Shown: positions 7,656 to 17,864, numbered from the stretch's first letter. The stretch: DNA of 51,188 bases from Flavobacterium sp. (GCA_018883065.1 VEQT01000013.1:1-51188); one strand, 5' to 3'. Numbers and translations: made by a program. Notes: generated by a model not told the origin, from the letters alone.

Positions 7656-10181
7656 TTATTCTTCAGTTGATTCTTCAGTTTCGGTTGCTAAGTCAGCTTC
7701 TTCGATAGCCTCATCGTCAGTTCCTTCGTCTTCTGGTGCTTCTTCTTCTTTCATTACTTTGGTTACGGCAGCTATCGAATCGTTTCCTTTAATATTAATT
7801 AAACGAACACCTTGAGTAGCACGTCCCATTACACGTAAATCAGACACATCCATACGAATGGTCAAGCCCGATTTGTTGATGATCATCAAATCATCGGCAT
7901 CGGTCACGTTATTGATAGAAACTAATTTTCCGGTTTTCTCGGTAATATTTAAGGTTTTTACCCCTTTTCCTCCACGGTTGGTTATGCGGTATTCGTCCAA
8001 GCTAGAACGTTTTCCATACCCGTTTTCAGCTACCACCAAAATTTCACTGTTCATGTCATTTACTGATACCATTCCAATTACTTCATCTTGTTCATCAGCC
8101 AAGGTAATTCCGCGCACTCCAGAAGCTGTTCTTCCCATCGGACGGGTTTTGCCTTCTTCAAAACGAACCAATTTACCCGACTTAACGGCTACCAAAATTT
8201 GGCTTTCACCATTGGTTAATTTGGCTTCTAACAATTCGTCGTCTTCACGAATGGTGATTGCTGCAACCCCATTGACACGCGGTCTAGAATATTGCTCCAA
8301 AGACGTTTTTTTCACAATACCTTGTTTGGTCACCATAATTACATAATGGTTGTTGATGTATTCGGTGTCTTTTAAATCTTTGGTACAGATGAATGCTTTT
8401 ACTTTATCATCACTTTCAATATTAATCAAGTTTTGAATCGCACGTCCTTTACTGGTTTTGCTGCCTTCCGGAATTTCATACACGCGCATCCAGAAACATT
8501 TTCCTTTTTGCGTAAAGAACATCATGTACTGGTGATTCGTTGCCACATACATGTGTTCTAAGAAATCTTGGTCACGGGTACCGGCACTTTTTTGTCCTAC
8601 TCCCCCTCTATTTTGGGTTTTGTATTCGGATAAATTGGTACGTTTGATATAGCCAGCATGTGAAATGGTAATCACCACATTTTCATCGGCAATCAAATCT
8701 TCGATGCTCACGTCACCGCCTGCATATTCAATGGTTGAACGACGGTCGTCGCCATATTTATCACGAATTTCAACCAATTCGGTTTTGATGAGCTCCATGC
8801 GCAATTCTTTGCTTTCCAACAGGGCTTTCAATTCTTGAATCAATTTCATGATGTCTTCGTACTCGGCGCGTAATTTGTCTTGCTCCAGTCCTGTCAATTG
8901 ACGCAAACGCATTTCTACAATAGCGCGTGATTGAATGTCAGACAAACTGAAACGAGCCATCAATTTTTCACGGGCTTCATCAGTGTTTTTGGATGCTCGA
9001 ATAATCGCAATTACTTCGTCAATATTATCTGAAGCTATGATTAACCCTTCTAAGATGTGTGCGCGTTCTTCGGCTTTACGTAAATCGTATTTGGTTCTAC
9101 GCACCACTACATCGTGACGGTGTTCTACAAAATAATGAATCAAATCTTTCAGATTCAACATTTGCGGACGTCCGGCCACCAAGGCGATATTATTTACACT
9201 AAATGAAGATTGTAATTGAGTATATTTAAATAAGGTATTTAATACCACATTGGGTACTGCGTCGCGCTTCAAGATGTACACGATTCGCATTCCGTTACGA
9301 TCTGATTCGTCTCGGATGTTGGCAATGCCATCTATTTTCTTTTCATTTACTAAGTCGGCAGTTTTCTTGATCATCTCTGCCTTGTTCACTTGGTATGGAA
9401 TTTCGGTCACAATAATCGACTCACGTCCATCTACTTCCTCAAATCCCACTTTAGCACGCATCACGATTCGGCCTCTTCCCGTTTTGAAGGCTTCACGAAC
9501 GCCATCGTAACCATAAATAACACCGCCTGTAGGAAAATCAGGTGCTTTCACGTAATTGATTAATTCATCAACTTCAATATCGTTGTTGTCAATGTAGGCC
9601 AAAGTTCCGTCAATCACCTCACGCAAGTTGTGTGGTGCCATGTTGGTTGCCATCCCTACGGCAATTCCAGATGCTCCGTTAATTAACAAATTAGGAACAC
9701 GAGTAGGCATTACTTTGGGCTCGTATAAAGTATCATCAAAGTTTAACTGAAAATCGACCGTCTCTTTGTCAATGTCTGCCATTATGTCTTCTGACATTTT
9801 TTTCATACGGGCTTCTGTATAACGCATGGCAGCCGGACTATCGCCATCTACCGAACCAAAGTTACCTTGGCCGTCAATTAACAAGTAACGCAAGCTCCAT
9901 TCTTGGGCCATACGCACCATGGCGTCATATACCGAAGTATCGCCGTGAGGGTGGTACTTACCCAAAACCTCACCCACAATTCTCGCCGATTTTTTGTGCG
10001 CTTTATTTGAAAAAACGCCTAAATCATACATTCCATAAAGTACTCTACGATGTACTGGTTTCAAGCCATCTCTAACATCGGGAAGCGCTCTTGATACAAT
10101 AACCGACATCGAATAATCGATGTAAGCTGATTTCATTTCATCCTCGATATTGATAGGAATTAACTTTTCTCCGTCAGACAT
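7656..10181 (-). CDS. gyrA: DNA gyrase subunit A
   Basis: An 841-residue type IIA topoisomerase subunit that cuts and rejoins DNA and, with GyrB, introduces negative supercoils. The catalytic tyrosine is Tyr121 in AMRYTEARM. The N-terminal breakage-reunion domain covers about 1-500. The C-terminal beta-pinwheel includes the GyrA-box-like NRGGKGV. The tail is very acidic ([17 protein letters not shown]). In the quinolone-determining region ([14 protein letters not shown]) the position equivalent to E. coli Ser83 is Thr82 and that of Asp87 is Asp86. Thr is wild type in several species, so no resistance is implied. The start gives the standard [16 protein letters not shown]. It is followed by the TPR gene. 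Confidence 0.97.
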   Translation of the reverse strand: MSDGEKLIPINIEDEMKSAYIDYSMSVIVSRALPDVRDGLKPVHRRVLYGMYDLGVFSNKAHKKSARIVGEVLGKYHPHGDTSVYDAMVRMAQEWSLRYLLIDGQGNFGSVDGDSPAAMRYTEARMKKMSEDIMADIDKETVDFQLNFDDTLYEPKVMPTRVPNLLINGASGIAVGMATNMAPHNLREVIDGTLAYIDNNDIEVDELINYVKAPDFPTGGVIYGYDGVREAFKTGRGRIVMRAKVGFEEVDGRESIIVTEIPYQVNKAEMIKKTADLVNEKKIDGIANIRDESDRNGMRIVYILKRDAVPNVVLNTLFKYTQLQSSFSVNNIALVAGRPQMLNLKDLIHYFVEHRHDVVVRRTKYDLRKAEERAHILEGLIIASDNIDEVIAIIRASKNTDEAREKLMARFSLSDIQSRAIVEMRLRQLTGLEQDKLRAEYEDIMKLIQELKALLESKELRMELIKTELVEIRDKYGDDRRSTIEYAGGDVSIEDLIADENVVITISHAGYIKRTNLSEYKTQNRGGVGQKSAGTRDQDFLEHMYVATNHQYMMFFTQKGKCFWMRVYEIPEGSKTSKGRAIQNLINIESDDKVKAFICTKDLKDTEYINNHYVIMVTKQGIVKKTSLEQYSRPRVNGVAAITIREDDELLEAKLTNGESQILVAVKSGKLVRFEEGKTRPMGRTASGVRGITLADEQDEVIGMVSVNDMNSEILVVAENGYGKRSSLDEYRITNRGGKGVKTLNITEKTGKLVSINNVTDADDLMIINKSGLTIRMDVSDLRVMGRATQGVRLINIKGNDSIAAVTKVMKEEEAPEDEGTDDEAIEEADLATETEESTEE

Positions 10182-10441
10182 ATTCTAGTTTGTTTAAAAA
10201 TTATTTTGTGTAAAAAAATCTCGCTAATATACCTTTTCTGTCTGAGTTTTTGGCCGAATTTATGCCTAATTTTAGGCTATTTATTAACAAAATTCAACCT
10301 GAATTCAGTTGATAAGTTACCGCATTTATTCCTTTTATAATTGACTTTTTTTTTGTCTATTAGCTGACAGTACCTAAAGAAAGGAACGATTTTTGAAATA
10401 GACTTTTCAAGTACATTAAACGCACTAGCAATTACAAGCAC
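10182..10441. promoter_or_regulatory. Divergent gyrA/clpC intergenic region
   Basis: 260 AT-rich bases that must hold the promoters of both gyrA (-) and clpC (+). I see no exact TAnnTTTG box; the nearest for clpC is GATTTTTG at 10388-10395. A 14-bp palindrome, GCCTAATTTTAGGC (10264-10277), could be an operator, but nothing identifies its binder. No small ORF or RNA gene is evident. Confidence 0.4.
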
Positions 10442-12985
10442 ATGGACGATAATTTTTCCCCCCGAGTTAAAGACGTAATCACTTACAGCAAAGAAGAAGC
10501 GCTTCGATTAGGTCACGATTTTATTGGCACCGAACACCTCATGTTGGGCATTTTGCGCGACGGAAACGGCAAGGCCATCAGCATCTTGAACAATCTGGCA
10601 GTTGATCTCGATCACTTACGCAAGAAGGTTGAAATTTTAAGTCCACCCAATCCCAATTTGGTTGGCAGCAACGAAAAAAAGAATTTACACCTCACCCGAC
10701 AAGCCGAACGCGCGTTAAAAACCACTTTTTTAGAAGCCAAAGTTTTTCAAAGCAGTTCCATTAGTACCGCTCATTTGTTGTTGTGCATTTTGCGCAACGA
10801 AAATGATCCGACTACAAAATTATTAAACAAGCTAAAAATAGATTACGATACGGCCAAAGAGCAATACTTGAGCTTGGAGCCGCACGACGATAATTACCTT
10901 GAAAATTTACCCAAAAATGAATCGTACAACGAAGACAATTCGGGCGAAGAATCATTCAAGGAAAGCAATTTTTCTAATGCCAACTCCAAAACCAACAAAA
11001 AATCCAAAACCCCTGTTTTAGACAATTTTGGTCGCGATTTGACCGAAATGGCTGAGGAAGGAAAATTAGACCCCGTAGTAGGTCGTGAAAAAGAAATAGA
11101 ACGGGTTTCTCAAATTCTAAGCCGTCGTAAAAAAAACAATCCGTTGTTAATTGGTGAACCCGGCGTGGGAAAATCAGCCATTGCTGAAGGCTTGGCACTA
11201 AGAATCATTCAGAAAAAAGTATCTCGTATTTTATTCAACAAACGTGTCGTAACATTAGATTTGGCCAGCTTAGTAGCCGGAACTAAATACCGCGGGCAGT
11301 TTGAAGAACGCATGAAAGCGGTCATGAACGAGCTCGAAAAAAACGACGACATCATTTTATTCATAGATGAAATTCACACCATAGTGGGTGCAGGTGGGGC
11401 TACTGGTTCGTTGGATGCATCGAACATGTTTAAACCGGCTTTAGCACGTGGCGAGATTCAATGCATAGGTGCTACTACCCTAGACGAATACCGTCAGTAT
11501 ATTGAGAAAGATGGTGCTTTGGAACGTCGTTTTCAAAAAATCATCGTGGAGCCTACCTCAGTGGAAGAAACGATTACCATCTTGAATAATGTGAAAAACA
11601 AATACGAAGACCATCACAATGTAACCTATACACCAGAAGCGGTAGAAGCCTGTGTAAAATTGACCAACCGGTATATGTCGGAGCGCTTCTTGCCAGATAA
11701 AGCCATTGACGCCATGGACGAGGCAGGGTCACGTGTACACATTACCAACATTGATGTGCCCAAACAAATTTTAGATTTAGAACGCCAATTGGAAGAAGTA
11801 CGCGAACAAAAATCAGCCGTGGTTAAACGCCAGAAATACGAAGAAGCAGCCAAATTGCGTGACGATGAAAAACGGATTGAAAAGGATTTGGCCATTGCCC
11901 AAGAACAATGGGAAGAAGACGCGAAATCCAATCGTATTTTGGTTACCGAAGACAACGTAGCCGATGTGGTTTCGATGATGACGGGTATTCCTGTAAATCG
12001 TATTGCACAAACCGAAAGTAATAAATTAGCCAATTTACCAGAACTCATTGAAGGAAAAGTAATTGGTCAAAAAGATGCGGTAATGAAAATTGCCCGTTCC
12101 ATTCAACGCAACCGAGCCGGATTGAAAGATCCTAACAAACCGATTGGCTCCTTTATTTTCTTGGGACAAACTGGTGTGGGAAAAACACAATTGGCCAAAG
12201 TAATCGCCAAAGAATTGTTTGATTCAGAAGATGCTTTGGTACGCATTGACATGAGTGAATACATGGAAAAATTTGCCATCTCGCGTTTGGTAGGAGCTCC
12301 CCCAGGTTATGTAGGCTATGAAGAAGGCGGTCAACTCACCGAAAAAGTACGCAGAAAACCGTATTGTGTAGTTTTATTAGACGAAATCGAAAAAGCGCAT
12401 CCTGATGTATTTAATATGTTGTTGCAAGTGTTAGATGATGGATATCTGACCGATAGTTTGGGTCGAAAAATTGATTTTAAAAACACGATCATCATCATGA
12501 CCTCTAATGTGGGCGCACGTCAATTGAAAGATTTTGGACAAGGTGTAGGATTTGGAACCGCTGCCAAAGTGGCCCAAACTGATGAAAATTCAAAAAGCAT
12601 CATTGAGAATGCCTTGAAGAAAACATTTGCTCCTGAATTTTTGAATCGAATTGACGATGTAATTGTATTCAATGCTTTAGAAAAACATGACATCGATTTG
12701 ATCATCGAAATTGAGTTAAAAAAACTCATTGCTCGTGTGGCTGAATTGGGTTATCAATTGGCACTTTCGGCCGAAGCAAAATCCTTTATTGCCGAGAAAG
12801 GATTTGATAAGCAATTTGGTGCAAGACCATTAAAACGAGCAATTCAAAAATATGTAGAAGATACCCTAGCTGAAGAAATAATTACTTCTAAAATTGGTCA
12901 AGGAGATGAAATTTACATGGATTTAGATGCCGATAAACAAGAGCTTACCGTTTCTGTAAAAAAACTCGAAAAACCAATCGAATAG
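10442..12985 (+). CDS. clpC: ATP-dependent Clp protease ATP-binding subunit ClpC
   Basis: An 847-residue Hsp100 unfoldase that feeds substrates to ClpP. The N-domain (1-145) has two Clp-N repeats. The first AAA+ module has Walker A GEPGVGKS (238-245) and Walker B FIDE (about 307-310). A UVR-like segment in the middle domain (about 461-480) marks ClpC rather than ClpA or ClpB. The second AAA+ module has Walker A GQTGVGKT (575-582) and Walker B LLDE. The VGF tripeptide (702-704) corresponds to the ClpP-binding IGF/LGF loop. Linker residues 155-190 are acidic and serine/asparagine-rich. It lies divergent from gyrA; the RimB-RimK fusion follows after 22 bases. Confidence 0.95.
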   Translation: MDDNFSPRVKDVITYSKEEALRLGHDFIGTEHLMLGILRDGNGKAISILNNLAVDLDHLRKKVEILSPPNPNLVGSNEKKNLHLTRQAERALKTTFLEAKVFQSSSISTAHLLLCILRNENDPTTKLLNKLKIDYDTAKEQYLSLEPHDDNYLENLPKNESYNEDNSGEESFKESNFSNANSKTNKKSKTPVLDNFGRDLTEMAEEGKLDPVVGREKEIERVSQILSRRKKNNPLLIGEPGVGKSAIAEGLALRIIQKKVSRILFNKRVVTLDLASLVAGTKYRGQFEERMKAVMNELEKNDDIILFIDEIHTIVGAGGATGSLDASNMFKPALARGEIQCIGATTLDEYRQYIEKDGALERRFQKIIVEPTSVEETITILNNVKNKYEDHHNVTYTPEAVEACVKLTNRYMSERFLPDKAIDAMDEAGSRVHITNIDVPKQILDLERQLEEVREQKSAVVKRQKYEEAAKLRDDEKRIEKDLAIAQEQWEEDAKSNRILVTEDNVADVVSMMTGIPVNRIAQTESNKLANLPELIEGKVIGQKDAVMKIARSIQRNRAGLKDPNKPIGSFIFLGQTGVGKTQLAKVIAKELFDSEDALVRIDMSEYMEKFAISRLVGAPPGYVGYEEGGQLTEKVRRKPYCVVLLDEIEKAHPDVFNMLLQVLDDGYLTDSLGRKIDFKNTIIIMTSNVGARQLKDFGQGVGFGTAAKVAQTDENSKSIIENALKKTFAPEFLNRIDDVIVFNALEKHDIDLIIEIELKKLIARVAELGYQLALSAEAKSFIAEKGFDKQFGARPLKRAIQKYVEDTLAEEIITSKIGQGDEIYMDLDADKQELTVSVKKLEKPIE

Positions 12986-13007
12986 TATTGTATCAAACTA
13001 AGTAAAA

Positions 13008-14378
13008 ATGCCTGCCAACAAAATAATTTTAGGAAGTGAAGAATGGTGCTCCTTCTCCGAACTCGGAATTCCACTTATCAAAGCCAGGGTTGATTCTGGA
13101 GCCAAAACATCCGCCTTACATGCCATAAATATTGTTCCTTTTACTAAAGAAGGCGAAGCTTGGGTGAAGTTTGACATCAATCCGATTCAAAATAACCTCA
13201 AAACCATTTTGCACTGTGAAGCGAAATTAATTGGCAATCGATTGGTAAAAAGCTCTAGTGGATACAGCGAAAAACGTTATGTGGTGCTTTCTAAAATCAC
13301 CTTGGGTGGCCAAAGTTGGGACATTGAGCTTACCCTCACCAACCGCGATTCCATGGGATTTCGCATGTTGTTGGGCCGTGAAGCCATGAGTGGCAGAATT
13401 TTGGTTGATCCCGAACAAAAATATTTATTGGGTGATAACACCGATGAAATCATACGCGAATTGTATGCTGCATCGACCATTCAAAAAAAGGGCTTACGCA
13501 TTGGTTTATTGGCCAGCAACCCGGAACTATTCAGCAACAAACGAATCATGGAAGCGGGATCTTTTCGCGGACACGAAATGCATTTTTTAAACATCAAAGA
13601 ATGCTACATGAAACTCGACGCCACCAAACCCGAAATTCATTACCGAGGAGGTCGTGTATTGGACAATTTTGATGCCGTGATTCCTAGAATCCGTCCGAGT
13701 ATTACTTTTTATGGCTGCGCTCTAACGCGCCAATTTGAATCGTTGAAAGTGTTTTGTTTGAACTCGGCGGCGGCGATTACCCAGTCACGCGATAAATTAT
13801 TTTCCTTACAATTGCTTTTAAATCACGGTGTGGATATTCCCACTACTGGTTTTGCCAACTCACCATTGGATACCGATGATTTGATAAAAATGGTTGGTGG
13901 ACCACCACTGATAGTAAAACTATTAGAAGGCACACAAGGAAAAGGTGTGGTTTTGGCCGAAACCAAAAAAGCAGCCGAGTCGGTAATTAATGCCTTCAAA
14001 AGCTTGAATGCCAATATTTTGGTGCAAGAATTCATTAAGGAAGCCAACGGGAAAGATTTGCGTTTGTTTGTGGTAGACAATAAAGTTGTGGCGGCCATTC
14101 AACGTGAAGCTTTGCCAGGAGAATTTAGAGCCAATATCCATTTAGGCGGAACAGCTTCGGTAATCAAACCCACCGCCGAAGAAAAACGAATCGCCATAAA
14201 AGCGGCAAAAGCTATGGATTTAAAGGTAGCTGGTGTAGATATTATTCGTTCGTCCAAAGGACCTTTATTACTTGAAGTTAATTCATCTCCAGGCTTAGAA
14301 GGTATCGAAAATGCTACAAACAAAGACATCGCTGGTGAGATGATCAAAGCAATTGAACGTTATTGCAAATGGCTGTAA
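13008..14378 (+). CDS. RimB-like protease/RimK-like ATP-grasp ligase fusion
   Basis: A 456-residue protein with two modules. Residues 5-145 match the ATP-dependent zinc protease/RimB family (PF05618-type, aspartic-protease-like fold), with [14 protein letters not shown] (26-39) and the LLGREAM loop (121-127). Residues about 163-456 are a RimK-type ATP-grasp ligase with the GTQGKGV phosphate loop (308-314), ATP/Mg residues in [17 protein letters not shown] and the [13 protein letters not shown]-terminal motif. RimK adds glutamates to the C-terminus of ribosomal protein S6 in E. coli; RimB is the protease partner known from Pseudomonas. Here both are in one chain. It sits 22 bases after clpC and is followed directly by the DUF421 gene. 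The true substrate is uncertain. Confidence 0.85.
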   Translation: MPANKIILGSEEWCSFSELGIPLIKARVDSGAKTSALHAINIVPFTKEGEAWVKFDINPIQNNLKTILHCEAKLIGNRLVKSSSGYSEKRYVVLSKITLGGQSWDIELTLTNRDSMGFRMLLGREAMSGRILVDPEQKYLLGDNTDEIIRELYAASTIQKKGLRIGLLASNPELFSNKRIMEAGSFRGHEMHFLNIKECYMKLDATKPEIHYRGGRVLDNFDAVIPRIRPSITFYGCALTRQFESLKVFCLNSAAAITQSRDKLFSLQLLLNHGVDIPTTGFANSPLDTDDLIKMVGGPPLIVKLLEGTQGKGVVLAETKKAAESVINAFKSLNANILVQEFIKEANGKDLRLFVVDNKVVAAIQREALPGEFRANIHLGGTASVIKPTAEEKRIAIKAAKAMDLKVAGVDIIRSSKGPLLLEVNSSPGLEGIENATNKDIAGEMIKAIERYCKWL

Positions 14379-14380
14379 TC

Positions 14381-14896
14381 ATGAACGAATACCTCGATGT
14401 AGTTGTTCGCAGTTTAGCGGTCTATTTTTTTATGGTATTGGCTATTCGGTTTTTTGGCAAAAAAGAACTTTCTCAACTTAATACCGCTGATATCATCCTC
14501 ATTTTACTGATTAGTAATGCAGTTCAAAATGCCATGGTAGGGAGTAACACCTCTCTTTCGGGTGGATTAACAGCTGCTCTGGTGTTATTCTTAGTAAATT
14601 TTGGACTAAAAAAAGTTTTGTACAAATATCCCCAATTAAACAAACTGATTCAAGAAAAACCGGTAGTACTTATTCACGATGGCAAAGCCGATTATAAAGC
14701 TTTGGCGCAATTGAGTATCACAAGTGATGAATTGCACGAAGCTATTCGAGAACACGGCTTGGAACATTACACTGAAGTAAAGCTCGCGCTTTTGGAAATG
14801 GATGGCAACATTAGCATCATTAGTGGACAAAACCAATTGAAACAAACCCACTACAAGCGTCGCCACAACCGTAAAAATTTGACGTCTAAAAACTGA
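14381..14896 (+). CDS. DUF421 (YetF-like) membrane protein
   Basis: A 171-residue protein with about three N-terminal transmembrane segments (within residues 7-85) and a small cytoplasmic alpha/beta domain (PVVLIHDGKADYKALAQLSI, then ELHEAIREHGLEHYTEVKLA) typical of DUF421. I chose the ATG at 14381, 2 bases after the RimK-fusion stop; an in-frame ATG at 14369 would overlap that gene by 10 bases. Function is not established for the family. Its stop lies 1 base from that of the convergent hutH, with no terminator between them. Confidence 0.85.
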   Translation: MNEYLDVVVRSLAVYFFMVLAIRFFGKKELSQLNTADIILILLISNAVQNAMVGSNTSLSGGLTAALVLFLVNFGLKKVLYKYPQLNKLIQEKPVVLIHDGKADYKALAQLSITSDELHEAIREHGLEHYTEVKLALLEMDGNISIISGQNQLKQTHYKRRHNRKNLTSKN

Positions 14897-14897
14897 T

Positions 14898-16409
14898 TTA
14901 GTTTTCCAATAAGTCGAAATCTATTTGAAAACTGGATAAAAATTCTACTGAATTTAAAATGTCGGTGTGTAAAATGCGATCCTCCGTTACCAAGGGACAA
15001 ACCGCTCGATACGACTGCAAAAATTGTTCAATCAAAGGGCTTGATTTGAGCGGGGCACGATACGAAATGGCCTGTGAGGCATTCATCAATTCAATGGCTA
15101 AAATGCGCTCCAAATTATCAACAATACGCAAACATTTGGTCGCTGCATTGGCGCCCATGCTCACGTGATCTTCTTGTCCGTTTGAAGAAACAATGCTGTC
15201 AATACTAGCCGGAGTAGCCAATTGTTTATTTTGACTGGCAATGCTCGCGGCTGTATATTGTGGAATCATAAACCCTGAATTCAAGCCGGGATTGTTTACT
15301 AAAAAAGCAGGTAAATTTCTACTTCCCGAGATGAGTTGATAGGTTCTACGCTCAGAAATACTGCCTAATTCAGCCAAGGCGATTCCCATAAAATCGAGGG
15401 CCAAGGCCAAGGGTTGTCCGTGAAAATTTCCACCAGAAATAATTTGATCGCTTTCGATAAACACATTGGGATTATCGGTCACCGAATTGATCTCGGTTTT
15501 CATAACTTTTTTCACGTAATCAATGGCGTCTTTAGAAGCGCCGTGCACCTGCGGTATACAACGAAAGGAGTACGGATCTTGCACCTGTATTTTGTGTTGG
15601 GCGATGATTTCACTGCCCTCTAAAAATTCATTGATGCGAGTTGCGGTAGTTATTTGCCCTTTGTGTGAACGGATAAAATGGATTAATTCTGAAAACGGTT
15701 CTTTGCGCCCGTCAAAACCTTCTAAGGAAATGGTGGCAATTAGATCGGCCAACCAGCTTAATTTCATTGCTTTAATCGTTACAAAAGCACCATAGGCACT
15801 CATGAATTGAGTTCCATTCAACAAAGCCAAACCTTCTTTGGATTGCAGTGCAATAGGCGCCCAATTGAACTTTACTAGAACTTGCGCACTAGGTATTTTG
15901 TTTCCTTCAAAATAGACTTCGCCTTCGCCTAAAAGCGGCAGAGACAAATGCGCTAAAGGGGCCAAATCACCACTGGCTCCGAGCGAACCTTGGGTATAGA
16001 TAACAGGTAAAATATCATTGTTGTAAAAATCAACTAAACGTTGAACGGTTTGCAATTGCACTCCTGAATAGCCGTAACTCAACGACTGTATTTTGAGCAA
16101 AAGCATCAATTTAACCAATTCTTGTGGCACCTCTTCCCCTATTCCACAGGCGTGCGATTTAACTAAATTTTCTTGTAGTTGCGTTAAATTCTCTGCCGAT
16201 ATTTTTACATTACACAAAGAACCAAAACCGGTATTGATTCCGTATATCGGTTCGTCATTGGCCTTCATTTTTTCGTCCAAATAGGAACGGCAATTTTGAA
16301 TATTATTTTGCGCATCGTCTGAAAGCGCTATGGTTTTATGTTGACTTAAAATTTCGTGAAGCAACTCCAAACTCAAGGTTTCGCTGCTGATGTAATGTGT
16401 ATTGTCCAT
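14898..16409 (-). CDS. hutH: Histidine ammonia-lyase
   Basis: A 503-residue cytoplasmic enzyme converting L-histidine to urocanate and ammonia, the first step of histidine degradation. The Ala-Ser-Gly triad that cyclises to the MIO electrophile is A145-S146-G147 (GSLGASGDLAPLAH). Other family signatures are YGINTGFGSL near residue 56 and the QDPYSFRCIPQVHGA stretch. Length is normal. No hutU, hutI or hutG is present in the window, so the pathway genes are scattered. No exact TAnnTTTG promoter is visible upstream. The insertion sequence lies in its upstream intergenic region, 141 bases from the start codon. Confidence 0.95.
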   Translation of the reverse strand: MDNTHYISSETLSLELLHEILSQHKTIALSDDAQNNIQNCRSYLDEKMKANDEPIYGINTGFGSLCNVKISAENLTQLQENLVKSHACGIGEEVPQELVKLMLLLKIQSLSYGYSGVQLQTVQRLVDFYNNDILPVIYTQGSLGASGDLAPLAHLSLPLLGEGEVYFEGNKIPSAQVLVKFNWAPIALQSKEGLALLNGTQFMSAYGAFVTIKAMKLSWLADLIATISLEGFDGRKEPFSELIHFIRSHKGQITTATRINEFLEGSEIIAQHKIQVQDPYSFRCIPQVHGASKDAIDYVKKVMKTEINSVTDNPNVFIESDQIISGGNFHGQPLALALDFMGIALAELGSISERRTYQLISGSRNLPAFLVNNPGLNSGFMIPQYTAASIASQNKQLATPASIDSIVSSNGQEDHVSMGANAATKCLRIVDNLERILAIELMNASQAISYRAPLKSSPLIEQFLQSYRAVCPLVTEDRILHTDILNSVEFLSSFQIDFDLLEN

Positions 16410-16502
16410 AATTTAATATAAGTGGCTCAAAAATCTACAAACAAAGAGTAATACGCAAGCAAATGAGGAATAAATTGATACTGAAATATAAATTCGATTA
16501 CT

Positions 16503-16544
16503 GACAAGAGACAAGAAACGACAGACAATAGACGAGAGAGGAGA
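16503..16544. repeat. Imperfect 7-bp-period purine-rich tract
   Basis: Six consecutive heptads: GACAAGA, GACAAGA, AACGACA, GACAATA, GACGAGA, GAGGAGA. The + strand is almost free of T. It ends 6 bases before the IS left end. No coding or promoter role is evident. Confidence 0.6.
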
Positions 16545-16550
16545 AATAAC

Positions 16551-16575
16551 TGTACGTCCCTGACATAGGTTGACC
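16551..16575 (+). repeat. IS left terminal inverted repeat
   Basis: 25 bases starting TGTACGTCCCT and ending GGTTGACC. It matches the reverse complement of 17840-17864 at 18 positions, including the outer TGTAC, TCCCT and the inner GTTGACC. Confidence 0.85.
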
Positions 16576-16591
16576 ACTTAAGTCAATTTAT

Positions 16592-16990
16592 ATGAAAGCA
16601 AATATTAAATTAATTAGCAAACAACGGAAGTTTTCTGAGGACTTTAAAAAGTCTATTGTTCATGAATTTGAAAGTGGTAAATTTAGTGTGCCGCAATTAG
16701 AGCGATTGCACAATTTATCCAATTCATTAATTTATAATTGGATTTATAAATATTCCGCTTCAAACGAAAAAGGACAACGCATAGTAGAGATGAAAGATAG
16801 TACCACTCAAAAATTAAAAGCTTTAGAACAAAAGGTTAAGGATCTAGAGCGCGCCGTTGGTCAAAAACAAATCATGATTGATTATTTAGAAAAGATGATT
16901 GATATCGCTAGTGAAGAATTAAAAGTTGATATCAAAAAAAAGTCCAACACCCCACAATCGAATGGTTTCGCACCAACCAAAAAAAAGTAA
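16592..16990 (+). CDS. IS3-family transposase OrfA
   Basis: A 132-residue DNA-binding component. Residues about 10-52 form a helix-turn-helix (KFSEDFKKSIVHEF, then LSNSLIYNWIYKY) that should recognise the IS ends. Residues about 60-110 form a leucine-zipper-like coiled coil (LKALEQKVKDLERAVGQKQ). The C-terminus is lysine-rich and is encoded by an A8 run that is a frameshift signal. The ATG at 16592 lies just inside the left inverted repeat. Alone, this product usually moderates transposition. Confidence 0.9.
   Translation: MKANIKLISKQRKFSEDFKKSIVHEFESGKFSVPQLERLHNLSNSLIYNWIYKYSASNEKGQRIVEMKDSTTQKLKALEQKVKDLERAVGQKQIMIDYLEKMIDIASEELKVDIKKKSNTPQSNGFAPTKKK
16979..16987 (+). other. Probable programmed -1 frameshift site (A8G)
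   Basis: Eight A followed by G at the end of orfA, immediately before its TAA (16988-16990). A shift to the -1 frame reads straight through VTYS into the orfB start codon, giving a full OrfAB transposase. Slippery A-runs of this type are the standard signal in IS3-family elements. Confidence 0.75.
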
Positions 16991-16998
16991 CGTATTCC

Positions 16999-17835
16999 AT
17001 GAATCAGTTGTATACCACCCTTGGAATAAGCAAGCAATCTGTTCACCAGTATGCTAGGCGTAAAACTGTTTTTAATCAAAAGGTTTCTGATTTAATGCTG
17101 GAGGCTGATTATCTAAGAGCAGAACACCCGGGTTGTGGGGTTGAGAAAATGTATTACACATTACGTCCTGATTTTATCGGTAGGGACCGTTTTGTTGAGA
17201 CATTTATGGAGTTAGGTTATCGATTAAAACGCAAAAAGAATTTTAAAAGAACTACTTATTCTGTAAATGTAAATTATCCGAATCTAATTAAAGGCATGCG
17301 TGTAGCGGCTCCTTCTGTAATCTGGCAGTCGGACATCACGTATATGCGTGTAGGTGAAAAGTTCTATTATGCTGTTTTTATAATCGATGTTTTTACCAAG
17401 AAAATAGTTGGTTATAAGGTATCAGACCATATGAGAGCAACCGCAAATATGGATGCGCTAAAAATGGCTTTAAAGAGTCATAAAGCACCTAATATACATC
17501 ATTCTGACCGAGGAAGTCAGTATGTCTATGGCGAGTACATCAAACTTTTAAAAGACAATGGATGTAAAATAAGTATGGCAAAAACGGCTCAAGATAATGC
17601 CTATGCGGAACGAATAAACAGAACGATTAAAAACGATTATATCGAACTTTGGGAACCTAAAAATTTTGACCAGTTAAAGAAAATGGTAGATAAAGCTGTT
17701 TATCAATACAACAACAGAAGACCCCATAATAATATAGGGAAAATAAGTCCTATTGATTTTGAAAATAGTTTTTTGCTCAAAAGTACTTTTGAGCAAAAAA
17801 CTATTACTATTTTTAACAATGAAATTAATGTTTAA
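16999..17835 (+). CDS. IS3-family transposase OrfB (DDE catalytic domain)
   Basis: 278 residues with the retroviral-integrase-like core. The catalytic triad is Asp112 (WQSDITYMRVG), Asp170 (HHSDRGSQY) and Glu204 (NAYAERINRTIKND), with the D-34-E spacing of this family, followed by the conserved N-R and the C-terminal YNNRRPHNNIGKISP motif. The N-terminal 60 residues carry the HTH_21-like segment (LEADYLRAEHPGCGVEKMYYTL). It starts 8 bases after orfA in the -1 frame and is likely produced mainly as an OrfAB fusion. Confidence 0.92.
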   Translation: MNQLYTTLGISKQSVHQYARRKTVFNQKVSDLMLEADYLRAEHPGCGVEKMYYTLRPDFIGRDRFVETFMELGYRLKRKKNFKRTTYSVNVNYPNLIKGMRVAAPSVIWQSDITYMRVGEKFYYAVFIIDVFTKKIVGYKVSDHMRATANMDALKMALKSHKAPNIHHSDRGSQYVYGEYIKLLKDNGCKISMAKTAQDNAYAERINRTIKNDYIELWEPKNFDQLKKMVDKAVYQYNNRRPHNNIGKISPIDFENSFLLKSTFEQKTITIFNNEINV

Positions 17836-17839
17836 AAAC

Positions 17840-17864
17840 GGTCAACACTAATTAGGGAAGTACA
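17840..17864 (-). repeat. IS right terminal inverted repeat
   Basis: 25 bases starting GGTCAACACTAA and ending AAGTACA; the partner of 16551-16575. It lies 4 bases after the orfB stop codon. Confidence 0.85.

Larger units (their letters stand above)
16551..17864 (+). mobile_element. Intact IS3-family insertion sequence
   Basis: A 1314-bp element bounded by imperfect 25-bp terminal inverted repeats (16551-16575 and 17840-17864, 18 of 25 matching) that begin TGTAC and end GTACA. It carries two reading frames, orfA and orfB, overlapping in logic through a -1 frameshift signal. DDE residues are intact, so it may be active. The flanks show ATAA on both sides only if the left boundary is moved by one base (16546-16549 and 17865-17868), so the target duplication is uncertain. 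It lies between hutH and the mutarotase-like gene, interrupting no gene. Confidence 0.92.

Noticed and set aside
7858..8346. Long reading frame antisense to gyrA (162 codons)
   Set aside because: A mirror of gyrA codon structure, with no family resemblance and no separate promoter.
7656..10181. GyrA Thr82 as a quinolone-resistance change
   Set aside because: Thr at this site is wild type in several susceptible species, so resistance cannot be claimed.
10264..10277. Palindrome GCCTAATTTTAGGC between gyrA and clpC as an operator
   Set aside because: A short AT-rich palindrome in AT-rich DNA; no second copy or known regulator supports it.
11626..12048. Long reading frame antisense to clpC (140 codons)
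   Set aside because: A shadow of the clpC coding frame, rich in Ser and Ile from reversed codons.
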